Shown piece after piece: positions 25,353-34,740 of a stretch of DNA of 64,000 bases. The DNA is taken from assembly GCA_963830385.1 (NCBI GenBank), contig CAWHMD010000009.1, positions 744,001-808,000 of the forward strand, written 5' to 3'. How positions within the stretch are numbered: position 1 is the stretch's first letter; each line of letters opens with the position of its first letter. The notes under the pieces are model-generated. The model did no database searches, was not told the DNA's origin, and saw only the letters and a program-made list of their open reading frames with translations. Both the position numbers and the translations under genes were made by a program. Source of the stretch: Bog-532 sp963830385 (lineage in GTDB: Bacteria; Actinomycetota; Actinomycetes; Streptosporangiales; Streptosporangiaceae).

Positions 25353-26214
25353 CGGCTTCGCGTCCCCGCCCCCGCGCCGCTCATCCGGCGGCAGCCGGCG
25401 TGCGGCCGGGTCGTCCCGGCGGCGGGACCGGGGCCAGGAGCCAGCCGACGGCGGCAGCGGCGCCGGTTCGGACGGCGGCTCGGGGGCGCTGACCCCCGAA
25501 GCGGATCAGGCCGCCCGCGACCTGCTCAGCCAGGGCAGCCTGGAGGTGCTGGGCCGCCTGGTGGAAGCCTCCAACGAGACCTGGTACTGCGCGGTCAGCT
25601 CCGGCGACTACGAGGCCGCCTGCGTGTACAAGCCGATCTCGGGCGAGCGGCCACTGTGGGACTTCCCGATCGGCACGCTCGCGGGCCGCGAAGTGTCCGC
25701 CTACGTGATCTCCCGCGCGGCCGGCTGGAACGTGGTGCCGCCGACGGTGATGCGGGACGGGCCGTTCGGCCCGGGCATGTGCCAGCTCTGGATCGAGGTC
25801 GATCCCCAGGTCGACCTGATCGAGCTGGCCCGCCGCAGCGACCATCCCGGGCTGCGGGACCTGGCCACCTTCGACGCGGTGGTCAACAACGCCGACCGCA
25901 AGATCGGGCACCTGCTGCCGGTCCGCGGTGGCCACCTGTACGGCTGTGACCACGGCGTCTGCTTCGCCGAGGACTACAAGCTGCGGACCGTGCTCTGGCA
26001 GTGGCGGGGCAAGAGCCTGCCCCGCCGGGACGTGGACGCGCTGCGCCGCCTGCACGGCCTGCTCGACGGCGGTGAGCTGGCCGACGAGCTGTCGCAGTGG
26101 CTGTCGCCGGGCGAGCTGGAGGCGACCACCATCCGGGTGGACAAGCTGCTCAAGCACCGGGCGCACCCGTATCCGCCGGAGGACTGGCCCGCCATCCCGT
26201 GGCCCCCGTACTGA
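25345..26214 (+). CDS. SCO1664 family protein
   Basis: 289 residues. After a Ser/Gly/Arg-rich 50-residue start, the core contains YKPISGERPLWDFPIGTLAG, LATFDAVVNNADRKIGHLLP and GCDHGVCFAEDYKLR. These resemble the catalytic and metal-binding loops of PI3/4-kinase-like and HipA-like folds (NNxDR, DHG), so it may be a phosphotransferase; that is inferred. ATG 25345 overlaps the DUF3090 stop. It is the last gene of the trio with the phosphomutase-like gene. Confidence 0.8.
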   Translation: MLDGFASPPPRRSSGGSRRAAGSSRRRDRGQEPADGGSGAGSDGGSGALTPEADQAARDLLSQGSLEVLGRLVEASNETWYCAVSSGDYEAACVYKPISGERPLWDFPIGTLAGREVSAYVISRAAGWNVVPPTVMRDGPFGPGMCQLWIEVDPQVDLIELARRSDHPGLRDLATFDAVVNNADRKIGHLLPVRGGHLYGCDHGVCFAEDYKLRTVLWQWRGKSLPRRDVDALRRLHGLLDGGELADELSQWLSPGELEATTIRVDKLLKHRAHPYPPEDWPAIPWPPY

Positions 26215-26283
26215 TACCCCCCTGTACTGAAGGTGGAAGCCGGTGGGGTCTATTGTGGGCCTCTCGGCGGGCGGAACCCCAGG

Positions 26284-26391
26284 TTACGGCGTATATGCCG
26301 TAAATGCCCCGGTATGGTTACCGTCAAGTCACAATTCCCCCCAGGGTAATTGTGGCTGTTCACATTCAACAGAACGCATCTCTACGATAAT
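26284..26391 (+). promoter_or_regulatory. Promoter and two inverted repeats upstream of peptide-binding gene 1
   Basis: TTACGGC-N6-GCCGTAA (26284-26303) and CACAATT-N11-AATTGTG (26330-26354) are both perfect inverted repeats. Just downstream, TTCACA (26359) and TACGAT (26383) with 18-nt spacing read as -35 and -10. The repeats look like operator sites above the promoter. Confidence 0.5.
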
Positions 26392-26505
26392 GCGACGGCC
26401 TGCCGAGGCTGGCACGTCGTCACGCCCGGAGGCTGAATCGGCCCCCGGTCATTACGCCCCGTGGACAACTTCACGGGCGGCACGAAAAGGGAGAGGAGAG
26501 AGTCG

Positions 26506-28350
26506 ATGCGGAAACGCTCTCAAGCGTTTGCTTCCGTCGTCGGCGTGGCAGCTCTGGCAACGGCGATAGCCGCCTGCGGTGGCAGCTCGTCGTCCGGCAG
26601 CTCTGGCAAGTCGTCGGGCAGTGGCTCGACGTCGCTGAGTTCCGGTACTCAGGGCCTTAACCCGGGTTCGGGTAGCCCCAAGTCGGGCGGCACCCTGTAC
26701 ATGCTCGGCCAGGGCGACGTTGACTACATTGACTACAACATCAGCTACTACTCGGTCGGCGAGTACGGCCAGCGCATGTACCAGCGCGGCCTGTACAGCT
26801 ACGGGTCCACGCCGGGGACGACGACCGACGCCGAGCCGGACCTCGCCACCGCGGCGCCGGTGGTGAGCAACGGCGGCAAGACCTACTCGGTCACCATCCG
26901 CACCGGCGCCCAGTGGAACACGTCCCCGGCCCGCCAGGTCACCGCCGCCGACGCGCTGCGCGGCCTCGAGCGCTCGTGCAACGGCGTCCAGCCGTTCGGC
27001 GGCCTGCCCGACTTCGAGTCGCTGATCGTGGGCTACTCCTCGTTCTGCACCGGCTTCGCCAAGGCGACGACCCCGGCCGCGATGAAGTCCTACCTGGCTT
27101 CGCACTCGCCGTCCGGCGTCAAGGCCAGCGGCCAGACGATCACCTACACGCTGGTCCACCCGGCGTCCTACTTCACCGGCATGCTGGCCCTGGACGCCTT
27201 CTCCCCGGCGCCCATCGAGTCGCTGAACTACGTGCCCGCGAGCGCGGCTGCCCAGCAGCACCAGATCGCCGACGGCCCGTACCAGATCCAGAGCTACACT
27301 CCGGCGCGGCAGATCGTCTTCACCCGCAACCCGGCCTGGAAGGCCAGCAGCGACCCGCTGCGCAAGGCCTACGTCAACAAGATCGTGGTCAGCGAGACCG
27401 GCAACCAGGCCAGCATCCAGCAGCAGCTGCAGACCAACTCGGCCAGCGCCTCGATGGAGTGGGACGCGTACCCGCCGCTGCAGTCGATCCCGGGCCTGAT
27501 CAAGCAGATGCAGTCCGGGCTGAACCACAACTTCAACCTCGGCACGTCGCTGTCGTCGAACCCGTACCTGGTGTTCAACCAGGTCTCGCCGAACAACACC
27601 GGCGCGCTGGCCAAGACCGCGGTGCGGCAGGCGCTCAGCTACGGGATCAACCGGGCTCACCTGAGCCAGGTCATCAACCCGGTGGTGAACCCGCCGCTGA
27701 CGCACGTTCTCCCCGACGGCCTGGCCGGCTCGGCCACGGTACCGTCCGGCTACAACCCGTACCCGTACAACCCCACCAAGGCGAAGTCCATGCTGGCCGC
27801 GGCCGGGTACAAGTCCGGCCTGAGCCTCACCATGCTCTACCGGCCGGACTCGACCGTCTCGACCGCGATCGCTGAGGCTACTCAGTCCGACCTGGCCAAG
27901 ATCGGGGTCAAGGTCAAGCTGCTGAGCACGCCGTCGGCTGACTTCTACACGAAGTACCTGGAGGTCCCGAGCGTTGCCAAGCGCGGCGTCTGGGACATCG
28001 CGGTAGGCGGCTGGGCGCCGGACTGGTACAGCCAGGGCGCGCTGTCGTTCTTCAGCCCGCTGTTCTCCGGGCCGGCGTCGTACCCGCCGGTCGGCAGCAA
28101 CTTCGGGTTCTACAACGACCCCACGGTCACCGCGGCCATCAACAAGGCGGCGGCGACCGGCAGCGTGTCATCCGCCGACCAGCAGTGGGTCCAGCTGGAC
28201 CAGGCCGTGATGAAGGACGCGCCGATCTACCCGATCACCGACCAGCTTCAGCCGAACTACCACGCCAGCTACGTTCACAACGCCGTGTTCATCACGGCTT
28301 ACCAGGGGTTCGACCCGACCAACGTCTGGCTGAGCTCGCCCGGTAGCTGA
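26506..28350 (+). CDS. Peptide ABC transporter substrate-binding lipoprotein (cassette 1)
   Basis: 614 residues, solute-binding protein family 5. The lipobox ends at Cys24 (TAIAAC), followed by a Ser/Gly linker to about residue 60. Family marks are the early TLYMLGQGDVDYID, EPDLATAAPVVSNGGKTYSVTI, the KTAVRQALSYGINR signature and WDIAVGGWAPDWY. It would capture oligopeptides or similar ligands outside the membrane. ATG 26506 with a GAGAGGAGAG site is chosen over a GTG 45 nt upstream. A hairpin and 193 bp separate it from the ATPase genes. Confidence 0.88.
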   Translation: MRKRSQAFASVVGVAALATAIAACGGSSSSGSSGKSSGSGSTSLSSGTQGLNPGSGSPKSGGTLYMLGQGDVDYIDYNISYYSVGEYGQRMYQRGLYSYGSTPGTTTDAEPDLATAAPVVSNGGKTYSVTIRTGAQWNTSPARQVTAADALRGLERSCNGVQPFGGLPDFESLIVGYSSFCTGFAKATTPAAMKSYLASHSPSGVKASGQTITYTLVHPASYFTGMLALDAFSPAPIESLNYVPASAAAQQHQIADGPYQIQSYTPARQIVFTRNPAWKASSDPLRKAYVNKIVVSETGNQASIQQQLQTNSASASMEWDAYPPLQSIPGLIKQMQSGLNHNFNLGTSLSSNPYLVFNQVSPNNTGALAKTAVRQALSYGINRAHLSQVINPVVNPPLTHVLPDGLAGSATVPSGYNPYPYNPTKAKSMLAAAGYKSGLSLTMLYRPDSTVSTAIAEATQSDLAKIGVKVKLLSTPSADFYTKYLEVPSVAKRGVWDIAVGGWAPDWYSQGALSFFSPLFSGPASYPPVGSNFGFYNDPTVTAAINKAAATGSVSSADQQWVQLDQAVMKDAPIYPITDQLQPNYHASYVHNAVFITAYQGFDPTNVWLSSPGS

Positions 28351-28367
28351 CCGGTTAACGCCCGGAC

Positions 28368-28409
28368 CAGGGTGGGCGTGCCCGCGGATCTCGCGGCGCG
28401 CCCACCCTG
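28368..28409 (+). terminator. Intercistronic hairpin after binding-protein gene 1
   Basis: CAGGGTGGGCG (28368-28378) pairs with CGCCCACCCTG (28399-28409), and CCGCG/CGCGG fold inside. Such a structure commonly raises binding-protein mRNA over transporter mRNA. Confidence 0.6.
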
Positions 28410-28479
28410 ACCGGATTCGGGCCCGTCCCTGGCTGGGGTTACCGCTCAGAACTTGCTGGGGTTACATTCGTCGGCAAGT

Positions 28480-28525
28480 GCAGTGACACTGCGTACCCCG
28501 CAGTGTCTTCGTGCAGTGTCTTCGT
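28480..28525 (+). promoter_or_regulatory. GCAGTG-repeat cluster before the ATPase operon
   Basis: A palindrome GCAGTGACACTGC (28480-28492) is followed by two tandem copies of GCAGTGTCTTCGT (28500-28512, 28513-28525). Another repeat, GCTGGGGTTAC, occurs at 28432 and 28455. Possible regulator binding array. Confidence 0.5.
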
Positions 28526-28543
28526 GCGAAGGGTAGGTAGCGC

Positions 28544-29608
28544 GTGGCGCTCCTCGAGGTCAACGACCTCCGTGTCTCATTCGGCACGCCGGACGGCATC
28601 GTGCAGGCCGTCCGCGGGCTCTCGTTCGACGTCGACACCGGGAAGACCCTCGGTATCGTGGGCGAATCGGGGTCCGGCAAGAGCGTGTCGACCCAGACCA
28701 TCATGGGCCTCGTCCGCGGTGCCCGCGTCAGCGGCACCGCGCTGTTCGAGGACCGGGACCTGCTCACCATGAGCTCCCACGATCTGCAGCGGATCCGCGG
28801 GGCTGAGGTCGGCATGATCTTCCAGGACCCGCTGTCCAGCCTGCACCCGTACTACAAGGTGGGCTGGCAGATCGGGGAGATGATCCGCCAGCACGAAAAG
28901 GGTGTCTCCAAGGCGCAGGCCCGCAAGCGGGCCACCGAACTGCTCCGGCTGGTCGGCATCCCGCAGCCGGACCGGCGGGTCGACGACTATCCGCACCAGT
29001 TCTCCGGCGGCATGCGCCAGCGGGCGATGATCGCGATGGCCATGGCGCTGAACCCGAAGCTGCTGATCGCCGACGAGCCCACCACCGCGCTCGACGTGAC
29101 CGTGCAGGCTCAGGTCCTCCAGGTCATGAAGACCCTGCAGGAGGAGTTCGGCACCGCGATCATCATGATCACCCACGACCTCGGCGTGATCGCCGACATC
29201 GCGGACGAGGTGATCGTGATGTACGCCGGCGCGGTCATGGAGCGGGCCGACCGGCGGACGATCTTCTACGAGAACCACCACCCGTACACCGAGGGCCTGC
29301 TGCAGTCGCTGCCGGCCTACGGCGACGACCGGGACCGGCTGCTGCCCATCGCGGGCCAGCCGCCCAGCCTGATCAACCTGCCGTCCGGGTGCCCGTTCCA
29401 CCCGCGCTGCGCCTACGTCATGGACCGATGCCGCACCGACGTGCCCGAACTGGCCCCGGTCGGCGGCGACGTGACCCACCTGTCCGCCTGCTGGCTGCCG
29501 CACGACATGTCGGCCCGTAACGCGCGGCGCAAGGACGTGATCGGGCAGGCGCTGCCCACCCCGGCCGAAGAGCTGGTGGCGGCGGACACGGCCGGAGGGG
29601 AAGCATGA
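28544..29608 (+). CDS. Peptide ABC transporter ATPase, OppD/DppD type (cassette 1)
   Basis: 354 residues. Walker A GESGSGKSVSTQ (about 43-54), Q-loop IFQDPLSSLHP, signature FSGGMRQRAMIAMAM, Walker B LLIADEPTTALDVT and H-loop ITHDLGVIADI. The oligopeptide C-terminal extension CPFHPRCAYVMDRC carries the usual cysteines. It pairs with the next ATPase. GTG 28544 lacks a strong ribosome site. The stop overlaps the next ATG (ATGA). Confidence 0.92.
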   Translation: MALLEVNDLRVSFGTPDGIVQAVRGLSFDVDTGKTLGIVGESGSGKSVSTQTIMGLVRGARVSGTALFEDRDLLTMSSHDLQRIRGAEVGMIFQDPLSSLHPYYKVGWQIGEMIRQHEKGVSKAQARKRATELLRLVGIPQPDRRVDDYPHQFSGGMRQRAMIAMAMALNPKLLIADEPTTALDVTVQAQVLQVMKTLQEEFGTAIIMITHDLGVIADIADEVIVMYAGAVMERADRRTIFYENHHPYTEGLLQSLPAYGDDRDRLLPIAGQPPSLINLPSGCPFHPRCAYVMDRCRTDVPELAPVGGDVTHLSACWLPHDMSARNARRKDVIGQALPTPAEELVAADTAGGEA

Positions 29609-30780
29609 GCAACCAGCCCACCGAGGCCCCGGTCGCCAGCCCGGTAGCCGGCGCCGCCGAGGAAGGCGACGTCCTGCTCCGGGTGGAGAACCTGGTCAAG
29701 TACTTCCCGGTCGCCTCGACCTCACTGTTCAGCCGCCAGCGCGACTTCGTGCACGCGGTCGAGAACGTGAGCCTCGAGGTACGCCGCGGGCAGACGCTCG
29801 GCCTGGTCGGCGAGACCGGCTGCGGCAAGTCCACCCTGGCCCGCTGCATCATGCGGCTGTACGACCTCACCTCCGGGAAGATCACCTTCGACGGCCACGA
29901 CATCAGCACCTTGTCCCGTCGAAGGATGCGCCCGTTCCGGCGGGACATGCAAATGATTTTCCAGGACCCGTACGGCTCGCTGAACCCGCGCCGCCGGGTC
30001 GGGTCGATCATCGGCGACCCGTTCGCGATTCACGGCATCGCCGACGGCGCGGACCGCAAGAAGAAGGTCCAGGAGGTCATGGAGCTGGTCGGCCTCAACC
30101 CCGAGCACTACAACCGGTTCCCGGCTGAGTTCTCCGGCGGCCAGCGCCAGCGCATCGGCGTCGCCCGCGCGCTGGCCTTCCGGCCCAAGCTGGTGATCTG
30201 TGACGAGCCGGTGTCGGCGCTTGACGTGTCGATCCAGGCGCAGATCATCAACCTGCTGGCCGACCTGCAGAAGGAGTTCGGCCTCACCTATATCTTCATT
30301 GCCCATGACCTGTCGGTGGTCCGGCACGTGAGCGACCGGGTGTCGGTCATGTACCTCGGGCAGATCTCCGAGTCCGCCCCCACCAGCGAGCTGTGGCACC
30401 ACCCCCGGCACCCGTACACCGACGCCCTGCTGTCGGCGGTGCCGGTGCCCAACCCCGACCGGGCCGACCAGCGGGACCGGATCATCCTCGTCGGCGACGT
30501 GCCGTCCCCGGTCGCCCCGCCGTCCGGCTGCCGGTTCCACCCGCGCTGCCCGAAGGCGGCGCCCACCTGTGTGGACACCGAGCCCGAGCTGATCGCGCGG
30601 CTCGGCGACGGCCCCGAGCACCTGACCAAGTGCCACTTCCCGGTCGCCGACGGGGAGGACATCTCGCTGGCCAAGCCGACCATCAGCGCCGAGAACCGCG
30701 TCGTCGAGACCGGCATCCTGGGCGGCAGCGACGTCAGCCTGGCCGACGCGCTCCCCATGGACACGAAGGAGGAAGCATGA
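29605..30780 (+). CDS. Peptide ABC transporter ATPase, OppF/DppF type (cassette 1)
   Basis: 391 residues. Walker A GETGCGKSTLARC, Q-loop IFQDPYGSLNPRRRVG, signature FSGGQRQRIGVARAL, Walker B LVICDEPVSALDVS and H-loop IAHDLSVVRHV are intact. The C-terminal CRFHPRCPKAAPTC motif is the OppF zinc/FeS-like extension. Heterodimer with the OppD-type ATPase. Its last four bases overlap the first permease start. Confidence 0.92.
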   Translation: MSNQPTEAPVASPVAGAAEEGDVLLRVENLVKYFPVASTSLFSRQRDFVHAVENVSLEVRRGQTLGLVGETGCGKSTLARCIMRLYDLTSGKITFDGHDISTLSRRRMRPFRRDMQMIFQDPYGSLNPRRRVGSIIGDPFAIHGIADGADRKKKVQEVMELVGLNPEHYNRFPAEFSGGQRQRIGVARALAFRPKLVICDEPVSALDVSIQAQIINLLADLQKEFGLTYIFIAHDLSVVRHVSDRVSVMYLGQISESAPTSELWHHPRHPYTDALLSAVPVPNPDRADQRDRIILVGDVPSPVAPPSGCRFHPRCPKAAPTCVDTEPELIARLGDGPEHLTKCHFPVADGEDISLAKPTISAENRVVETGILGGSDVSLADALPMDTKEEA

Positions 30781-31745
30781 GCCAGAGCCTTGCCTCCGTC
30801 GAGCCGCCGCCGACCGAGCCGCCCGCCGGCGGCGCCGAAGGCGCGCCCGCCCGGAAGATCGAGGGCCGCAGCCCCTGGCGGCTCGGTCTCGAACGGCTGC
30901 TCCGGGACCGGGCCGCGATGATCTCGCTCGGCGTGATCGTGATCATCGTGCTGGTCGCGATCTTCGCGCCGGTGATCGCGGCCATCACCGGTCACGGGCC
31001 CAACCAGACGTTCCAGTTGATCGGCCTGAGCGCGATCGGCCAGCCCAAGGGACCCAACGCCACGTTCCTGCTCGGCACCGACGACCAGGGCCGCGACATC
31101 ATGGTCCGGATTGCCTACGGCGCCCGCATCTCGCTCATCGTCGGCGTCCTGGCCACCGCGCTCACCGTGGCCGTCGGTGCCATCGTCGGCCTGATCGCCG
31201 GTTACTTCGGCGGGGTGACCGACTCGATCCTCGCCCGGTTCATGGACTGGCTGCTGGCCATCCCGTTCCTGCTGTTCGCGATCTCGCTGGTGACGATCAT
31301 CGGCCCCGGCCTGACCGTGGTCATCATCGTCATCGGCTTCTTCGGCTGGGCGTCGGTCGGCCGTATCGTCCGCGGCCAGGTGCTGTCGATCAAGGAACGC
31401 GAGTTCGTCCAGGCGGCCCGGGCCCTGGGGGCCGGCCCCTGGCGGATCATGTTCGTCGACATCCTGCCCAACGTGATGGCGCCGATCATCGTCTACTCCA
31501 CGCTGCTGATCCCGCTGTCGATCGTGACCGAGGCGTCGCTGTCCTTCCTCGGCGTCGGCATCCCCGCGCCCACCGCGGACTGGGGGCAGATGATCAGCGC
31601 CTCCCAGAGCGTGTACCAGTACGGAGCCTGGTGGTACCTGGTGTTCCCCAGCCTCGCCCTGCTGATCACCACGCTGGCCTTCAACATCTTCGGTGACGGC
31701 GTCCGCGATGCGTTCGACCCGCGCGGCGACCAGCTATTCGTCTAG
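30777..31745 (+). CDS. Peptide ABC transporter permease, OppC/DppC type (cassette 1)
   Basis: 322 residues. A cytosolic N-terminus with the IEGRSPWRLGLERLLRDRAAM segment leads to six membrane helices; the EAA-type coupling loop is EREFVQAARALGAGPWRIMF, which contacts the ATPase. LLGTDDQGRDIMVRIAYGARIS is the family signature. ATG 30777 overlaps the previous stop; a frame extending to 30393 is a shadow of the ATPase gene. Confidence 0.92.
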   Translation: MSQSLASVEPPPTEPPAGGAEGAPARKIEGRSPWRLGLERLLRDRAAMISLGVIVIIVLVAIFAPVIAAITGHGPNQTFQLIGLSAIGQPKGPNATFLLGTDDQGRDIMVRIAYGARISLIVGVLATALTVAVGAIVGLIAGYFGGVTDSILARFMDWLLAIPFLLFAISLVTIIGPGLTVVIIVIGFFGWASVGRIVRGQVLSIKEREFVQAARALGAGPWRIMFVDILPNVMAPIIVYSTLLIPLSIVTEASLSFLGVGIPAPTADWGQMISASQSVYQYGAWWYLVFPSLALLITTLAFNIFGDGVRDAFDPRGDQLFV

Positions 31746-31754
31746 GAGCTCCCT

Positions 31755-32720
31755 GTGGCACGGTTTTTGATTCGCCGCATCCTCCAGGGAATCCTGGTCA
31801 TGTGGCTGGTAACGGTCGGCGTCTACCTGATCTTCTACATTGGCCCCGGGCCCGGTGCGGTCGCCCGCACGCTGGCCGGTAAGTCGGCCACCCCGCAGGT
31901 GGTGGCGGAGGTTTCCCACCGGCTGCTGCTCGACCGGCCGGTCTACGTGCAGTACGGGCACTTCCTGTGGCTGCTGCTGCACGGCAACCTCGGCTACTCC
32001 TTCTACCACCAGCAGTCGGTCAACTCGATCATCGCCGCGGCCTTCCCGATCACGCTGTCGCTGGTCATCGGCGCGGCGATCCTGTGGATCGTGCTGGGCG
32101 TGCTGAGCGGCGTGCTGTCGGCGGTCCGGGCCCGGTCGCTGCTCGACCGCACGTTCACGCTGCTGGCCCTGATCTTCTACTCGATGCCGACGTTCGTGCT
32201 CGGGCTGCTGCTGTTGCTGGTCTTCTACTACGAGCTGACCATTCACGGCATCCACGCCTTCCCCGGGTCCGGCTTCACGCCGATCACCGTCAGCCCGTGG
32301 CAGTGGTTCCGCGGCCTGGTGCTGCCGTGGATCACGCTGGCGCTGGTGTCGGCGGCCACCTACACCCGGCTGACCCGCGGCTCGATGCTGGACGTGATGG
32401 GGGAGGACTACATCCGCACCGCCCGGGCCAAGGGCATGCCCGAGCGGCGGGTGATCTTCCGGCACGCGCTCCGGGCCGCGCTCACCCCGGTCGTCACCCA
32501 GTACGGCATCGACGTCGGCGTGCTGCTCGGCGGGGCCATCATCACCGAGGTGGTGTTCGGGATGCCCGGGCTCGGCTTCACCGCCGTCCAGGCCATCCAG
32601 CAGCAGGACCTGCCGGTGGTCATCGGCGTGGTCATCGTGGCCGCGGCCGCCGTCGTGCTGGCGAACATCGTGGTCGACGCGCTGTACGCGGTCCTCGACC
32701 CCCGGGTCCGCCTGCACTAG
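31755..32720 (+). CDS. Peptide ABC transporter permease, OppB/DppB type (cassette 1)
   Basis: 321 residues, starting on GTG with GGAG 5 nt upstream. MARFLIRRILQGILVMWLV is the first helix, and the coupling loop is GEDYIRTARAKGMPERRVIF. The AVLDPRVRL end is the family terminus. Last gene of cassette 1; a strong terminator follows 14 nt after the stop, and insertion sequences start just beyond. Confidence 0.92.
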   Translation: MARFLIRRILQGILVMWLVTVGVYLIFYIGPGPGAVARTLAGKSATPQVVAEVSHRLLLDRPVYVQYGHFLWLLLHGNLGYSFYHQQSVNSIIAAAFPITLSLVIGAAILWIVLGVLSGVLSAVRARSLLDRTFTLLALIFYSMPTFVLGLLLLLVFYYELTIHGIHAFPGSGFTPITVSPWQWFRGLVLPWITLALVSAATYTRLTRGSMLDVMGEDYIRTARAKGMPERRVIFRHALRAALTPVVTQYGIDVGVLLGGAIITEVVFGMPGLGFTAVQAIQQQDLPVVIGVVIVAAAAVVLANIVVDALYAVLDPRVRLH

Positions 32721-32733
32721 GCGCCGGCAGACG

Positions 32734-32773
32734 AAAAACCGGGGCGCCCGCCGTGCGGGCACCCCGGTTTTTT
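32734..32773 (+). terminator. Rho-independent terminator of peptide cassette 1
   Basis: AAAAACCGGGG and CCCCGGTTTTTT flank a GC-rich stem (GCCCGC/GCGGGC) with a short CGT loop, and end in six T. Canonical. Confidence 0.9.
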
Positions 32774-32790
32774 ATGGCTTACAGGCCTTA

Positions 32791-34620
32791 GCTTGACTCT
32801 GTCGGGAATCTTGGTATTTGGCTGACTGCAGTGACCTCCGGGGCCAATCTTGCGGGGACATGAGTCCCGCGAGATCCCTGAGGAGTGCGCGATGTCGATC
32901 CGTCCCCGCCTGGGGGCTGAGGTCCCGGAACTGACCGCGCGGGTGGCGCGGGCCAGCAACCCGGCCGGGACGACGGCGATGTGGGTGCGGGACCGGCTCG
33001 ACGGCCTGTGGGACGACGAGGACTTCGCCGGCTGGTATCCCCGGGACGGGCGGCCCGGGATCTCGCCGGCGCAGCTGGCCACGGTGAGCGTGCTGCAGTT
33101 CCTGCTCGATCTCTCTGACCGCGATGCCGCCGAGGCGGTGCGGTGCCGCATCGACTTCAAGTACGCGCTCGGCCTCGATCTCGACGATCCGGGCTTCCAC
33201 CACAGCGTGCTGGGCGATTTCCGCGACCGGATGCTGGAGGACGGGCGGGCCGACCGGCTTCTTGACCTGGCCCTGGCCCGGCTGAAGGAGGCCGGGCTGG
33301 TCCGCGAGCGGACCGCCCAGCGCACCGACTCCACCCATGTCCTGGCGGCGGTGCGGGACCTGACCCGGCTGGAGCTGGTCACCGAGGCGGTGCGCGCCGC
33401 CCTGGAGGAAGTCGCCCGCACCGCCGGCCACGCGCTGGAAGGCCTGGCCGATGACGACTGGGGCCGTCGCTACGGCCGCCCGGTCCGCCTGGGCAAGAAC
33501 CCCACCCGGCCGAAGACCAGGATGAACGAAGCCGGGGCGGATGCCCGCCGGCTGATCGAGCACCTGGCCGCCCGCCACCCGGACCTGCTGGCCGGCCCCC
33601 GGGTGGAGGCCCTGCGGCAGGTCCTCCTCCAGAATTACCACTGGGACTCCGCCGGGCGCCTGCGCTGGCGCGACGATGAGGCCGACGCCGGCCTGCCGCC
33701 GTCGGCCTCCCGCATCGTGTCCCCCTACGACCCGGCCGCCCGCTACTCCCGCCGGGGCCAGGTCATCCGCTGGACGGGATACCTCGCCCACGTGACCGAG
33801 ACCTGCGCCGAAGACGGGCCCAACGTCATCACCGACATCGCCACCATGCCCGCCACCAGCGACGACAGGCAGGCCCTGGCCGGGATCCACTCCCGCTTGG
33901 AGCGCCGGGGCCTGCTCCCCGGCGAGCACCTGGTGGACGGCGGCTACACCTCCCTGGTGCACATGGAGCGGGCCGGGCGCGAGCACCGGGTCACCCTCAC
34001 CGGTCCGCTGCCCGGAAACCGCACCCGCCAGCACCGCGTCCGGGAGGGCTACGCCCGCGACAACTTCCGCGTCGACTATGACCGCCGGGAAGTCACCTGT
34101 CCCCAGGGCCAGGTCAGCAAGGGGTGGCACGGCCCCTACCCCACGTCCTCGCCCGACGCCGCCCCGCTCATCGTGGCTCGCTTCACCAAGGGCCAGTGCC
34201 AGCCCTGCCCCGCCAGGGCCGCGTGCACCACCTCCGGCGACGGCAAGCGCACCGTGGGCTTTCCCCCGCACGAGCTCTACGAGCTGCAGGCCCGCAACCG
34301 CGCCGACCAGCAGGACCCCGCCTGGCACAAGCGCTACGCCGTCCGGTCCGGCATCGAGGGCACCGTCTGCGAGTTCGCTCACGGCCACGGCATGCGCCAT
34401 TGCCGCTACCGGGGCCAGCCCAAGGCCCACTTGCAGCACGTCCTGACCGCCATCGCCGTCAACATCGAACGCCTCAGCCAGCTGCCGCCCGGTGAGAGCA
34501 CAACCACACGACCGCCGACGGCGTTCCAGGACTACCTTGACCAGCACGACATCAAACGCCTGCGCTCATGGCGAGCCGTCAGCTAAACCGCAGCGGCCAA
34601 GATTCCCGACAGAGTCAAGC
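32791..34620. mobile_element. IS1182-family insertion sequence
   Basis: 1830 bp bounded by a perfect 24-bp inverted repeat (32791-32814 starts GCTTGACTCTGTCGG; its complement ends at 34620). A TTA trinucleotide abuts each end (32788-32790, 34621-34623), consistent with a short target duplication. It encodes one full-length transposase on the plus strand. It sits 17 bp past the transporter terminator and abuts a second element. Confidence 0.92.
32892..34586 (+). CDS. IS1182-family transposase
   Basis: 564 residues, DDE-type. The DUF772-type N-terminal domain (about 60-140: FLLDLSDRDAAEAVRCRIDFKYALGL) precedes catalytic Asp in QRTDSTHVLAAV, the second in HLVDGGYTSL and Glu in RSGIEGTVCEFAH. 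A cysteine cluster (CPQGQ, CQPCPARAACTT) is present. ATG 32892 has GAGGAG upstream. No frameshift is seen, so the element may be active. Confidence 0.92.
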   Translation: MSIRPRLGAEVPELTARVARASNPAGTTAMWVRDRLDGLWDDEDFAGWYPRDGRPGISPAQLATVSVLQFLLDLSDRDAAEAVRCRIDFKYALGLDLDDPGFHHSVLGDFRDRMLEDGRADRLLDLALARLKEAGLVRERTAQRTDSTHVLAAVRDLTRLELVTEAVRAALEEVARTAGHALEGLADDDWGRRYGRPVRLGKNPTRPKTRMNEAGADARRLIEHLAARHPDLLAGPRVEALRQVLLQNYHWDSAGRLRWRDDEADAGLPPSASRIVSPYDPAARYSRRGQVIRWTGYLAHVTETCAEDGPNVITDIATMPATSDDRQALAGIHSRLERRGLLPGEHLVDGGYTSLVHMERAGREHRVTLTGPLPGNRTRQHRVREGYARDNFRVDYDRREVTCPQGQVSKGWHGPYPTSSPDAAPLIVARFTKGQCQPCPARAACTTSGDGKRTVGFPPHELYELQARNRADQQDPAWHKRYAVRSGIEGTVCEFAHGHGMRHCRYRGQPKAHLQHVLTAIAVNIERLSQLPPGESTTTRPPTAFQDYLDQHDIKRLRSWRAVS

Positions 34621-34740
34621 TTAGTGAATGTTTGGTAAGCCGTGCGGCCGGAGGTCGTAGCGGTCCGGGGAAGGCCGACGCGCATGCATGGCGGGATAGA
34701 TAGCACAATGCGGCTAAGCGACCGGGGACCGGGGCGGCCC

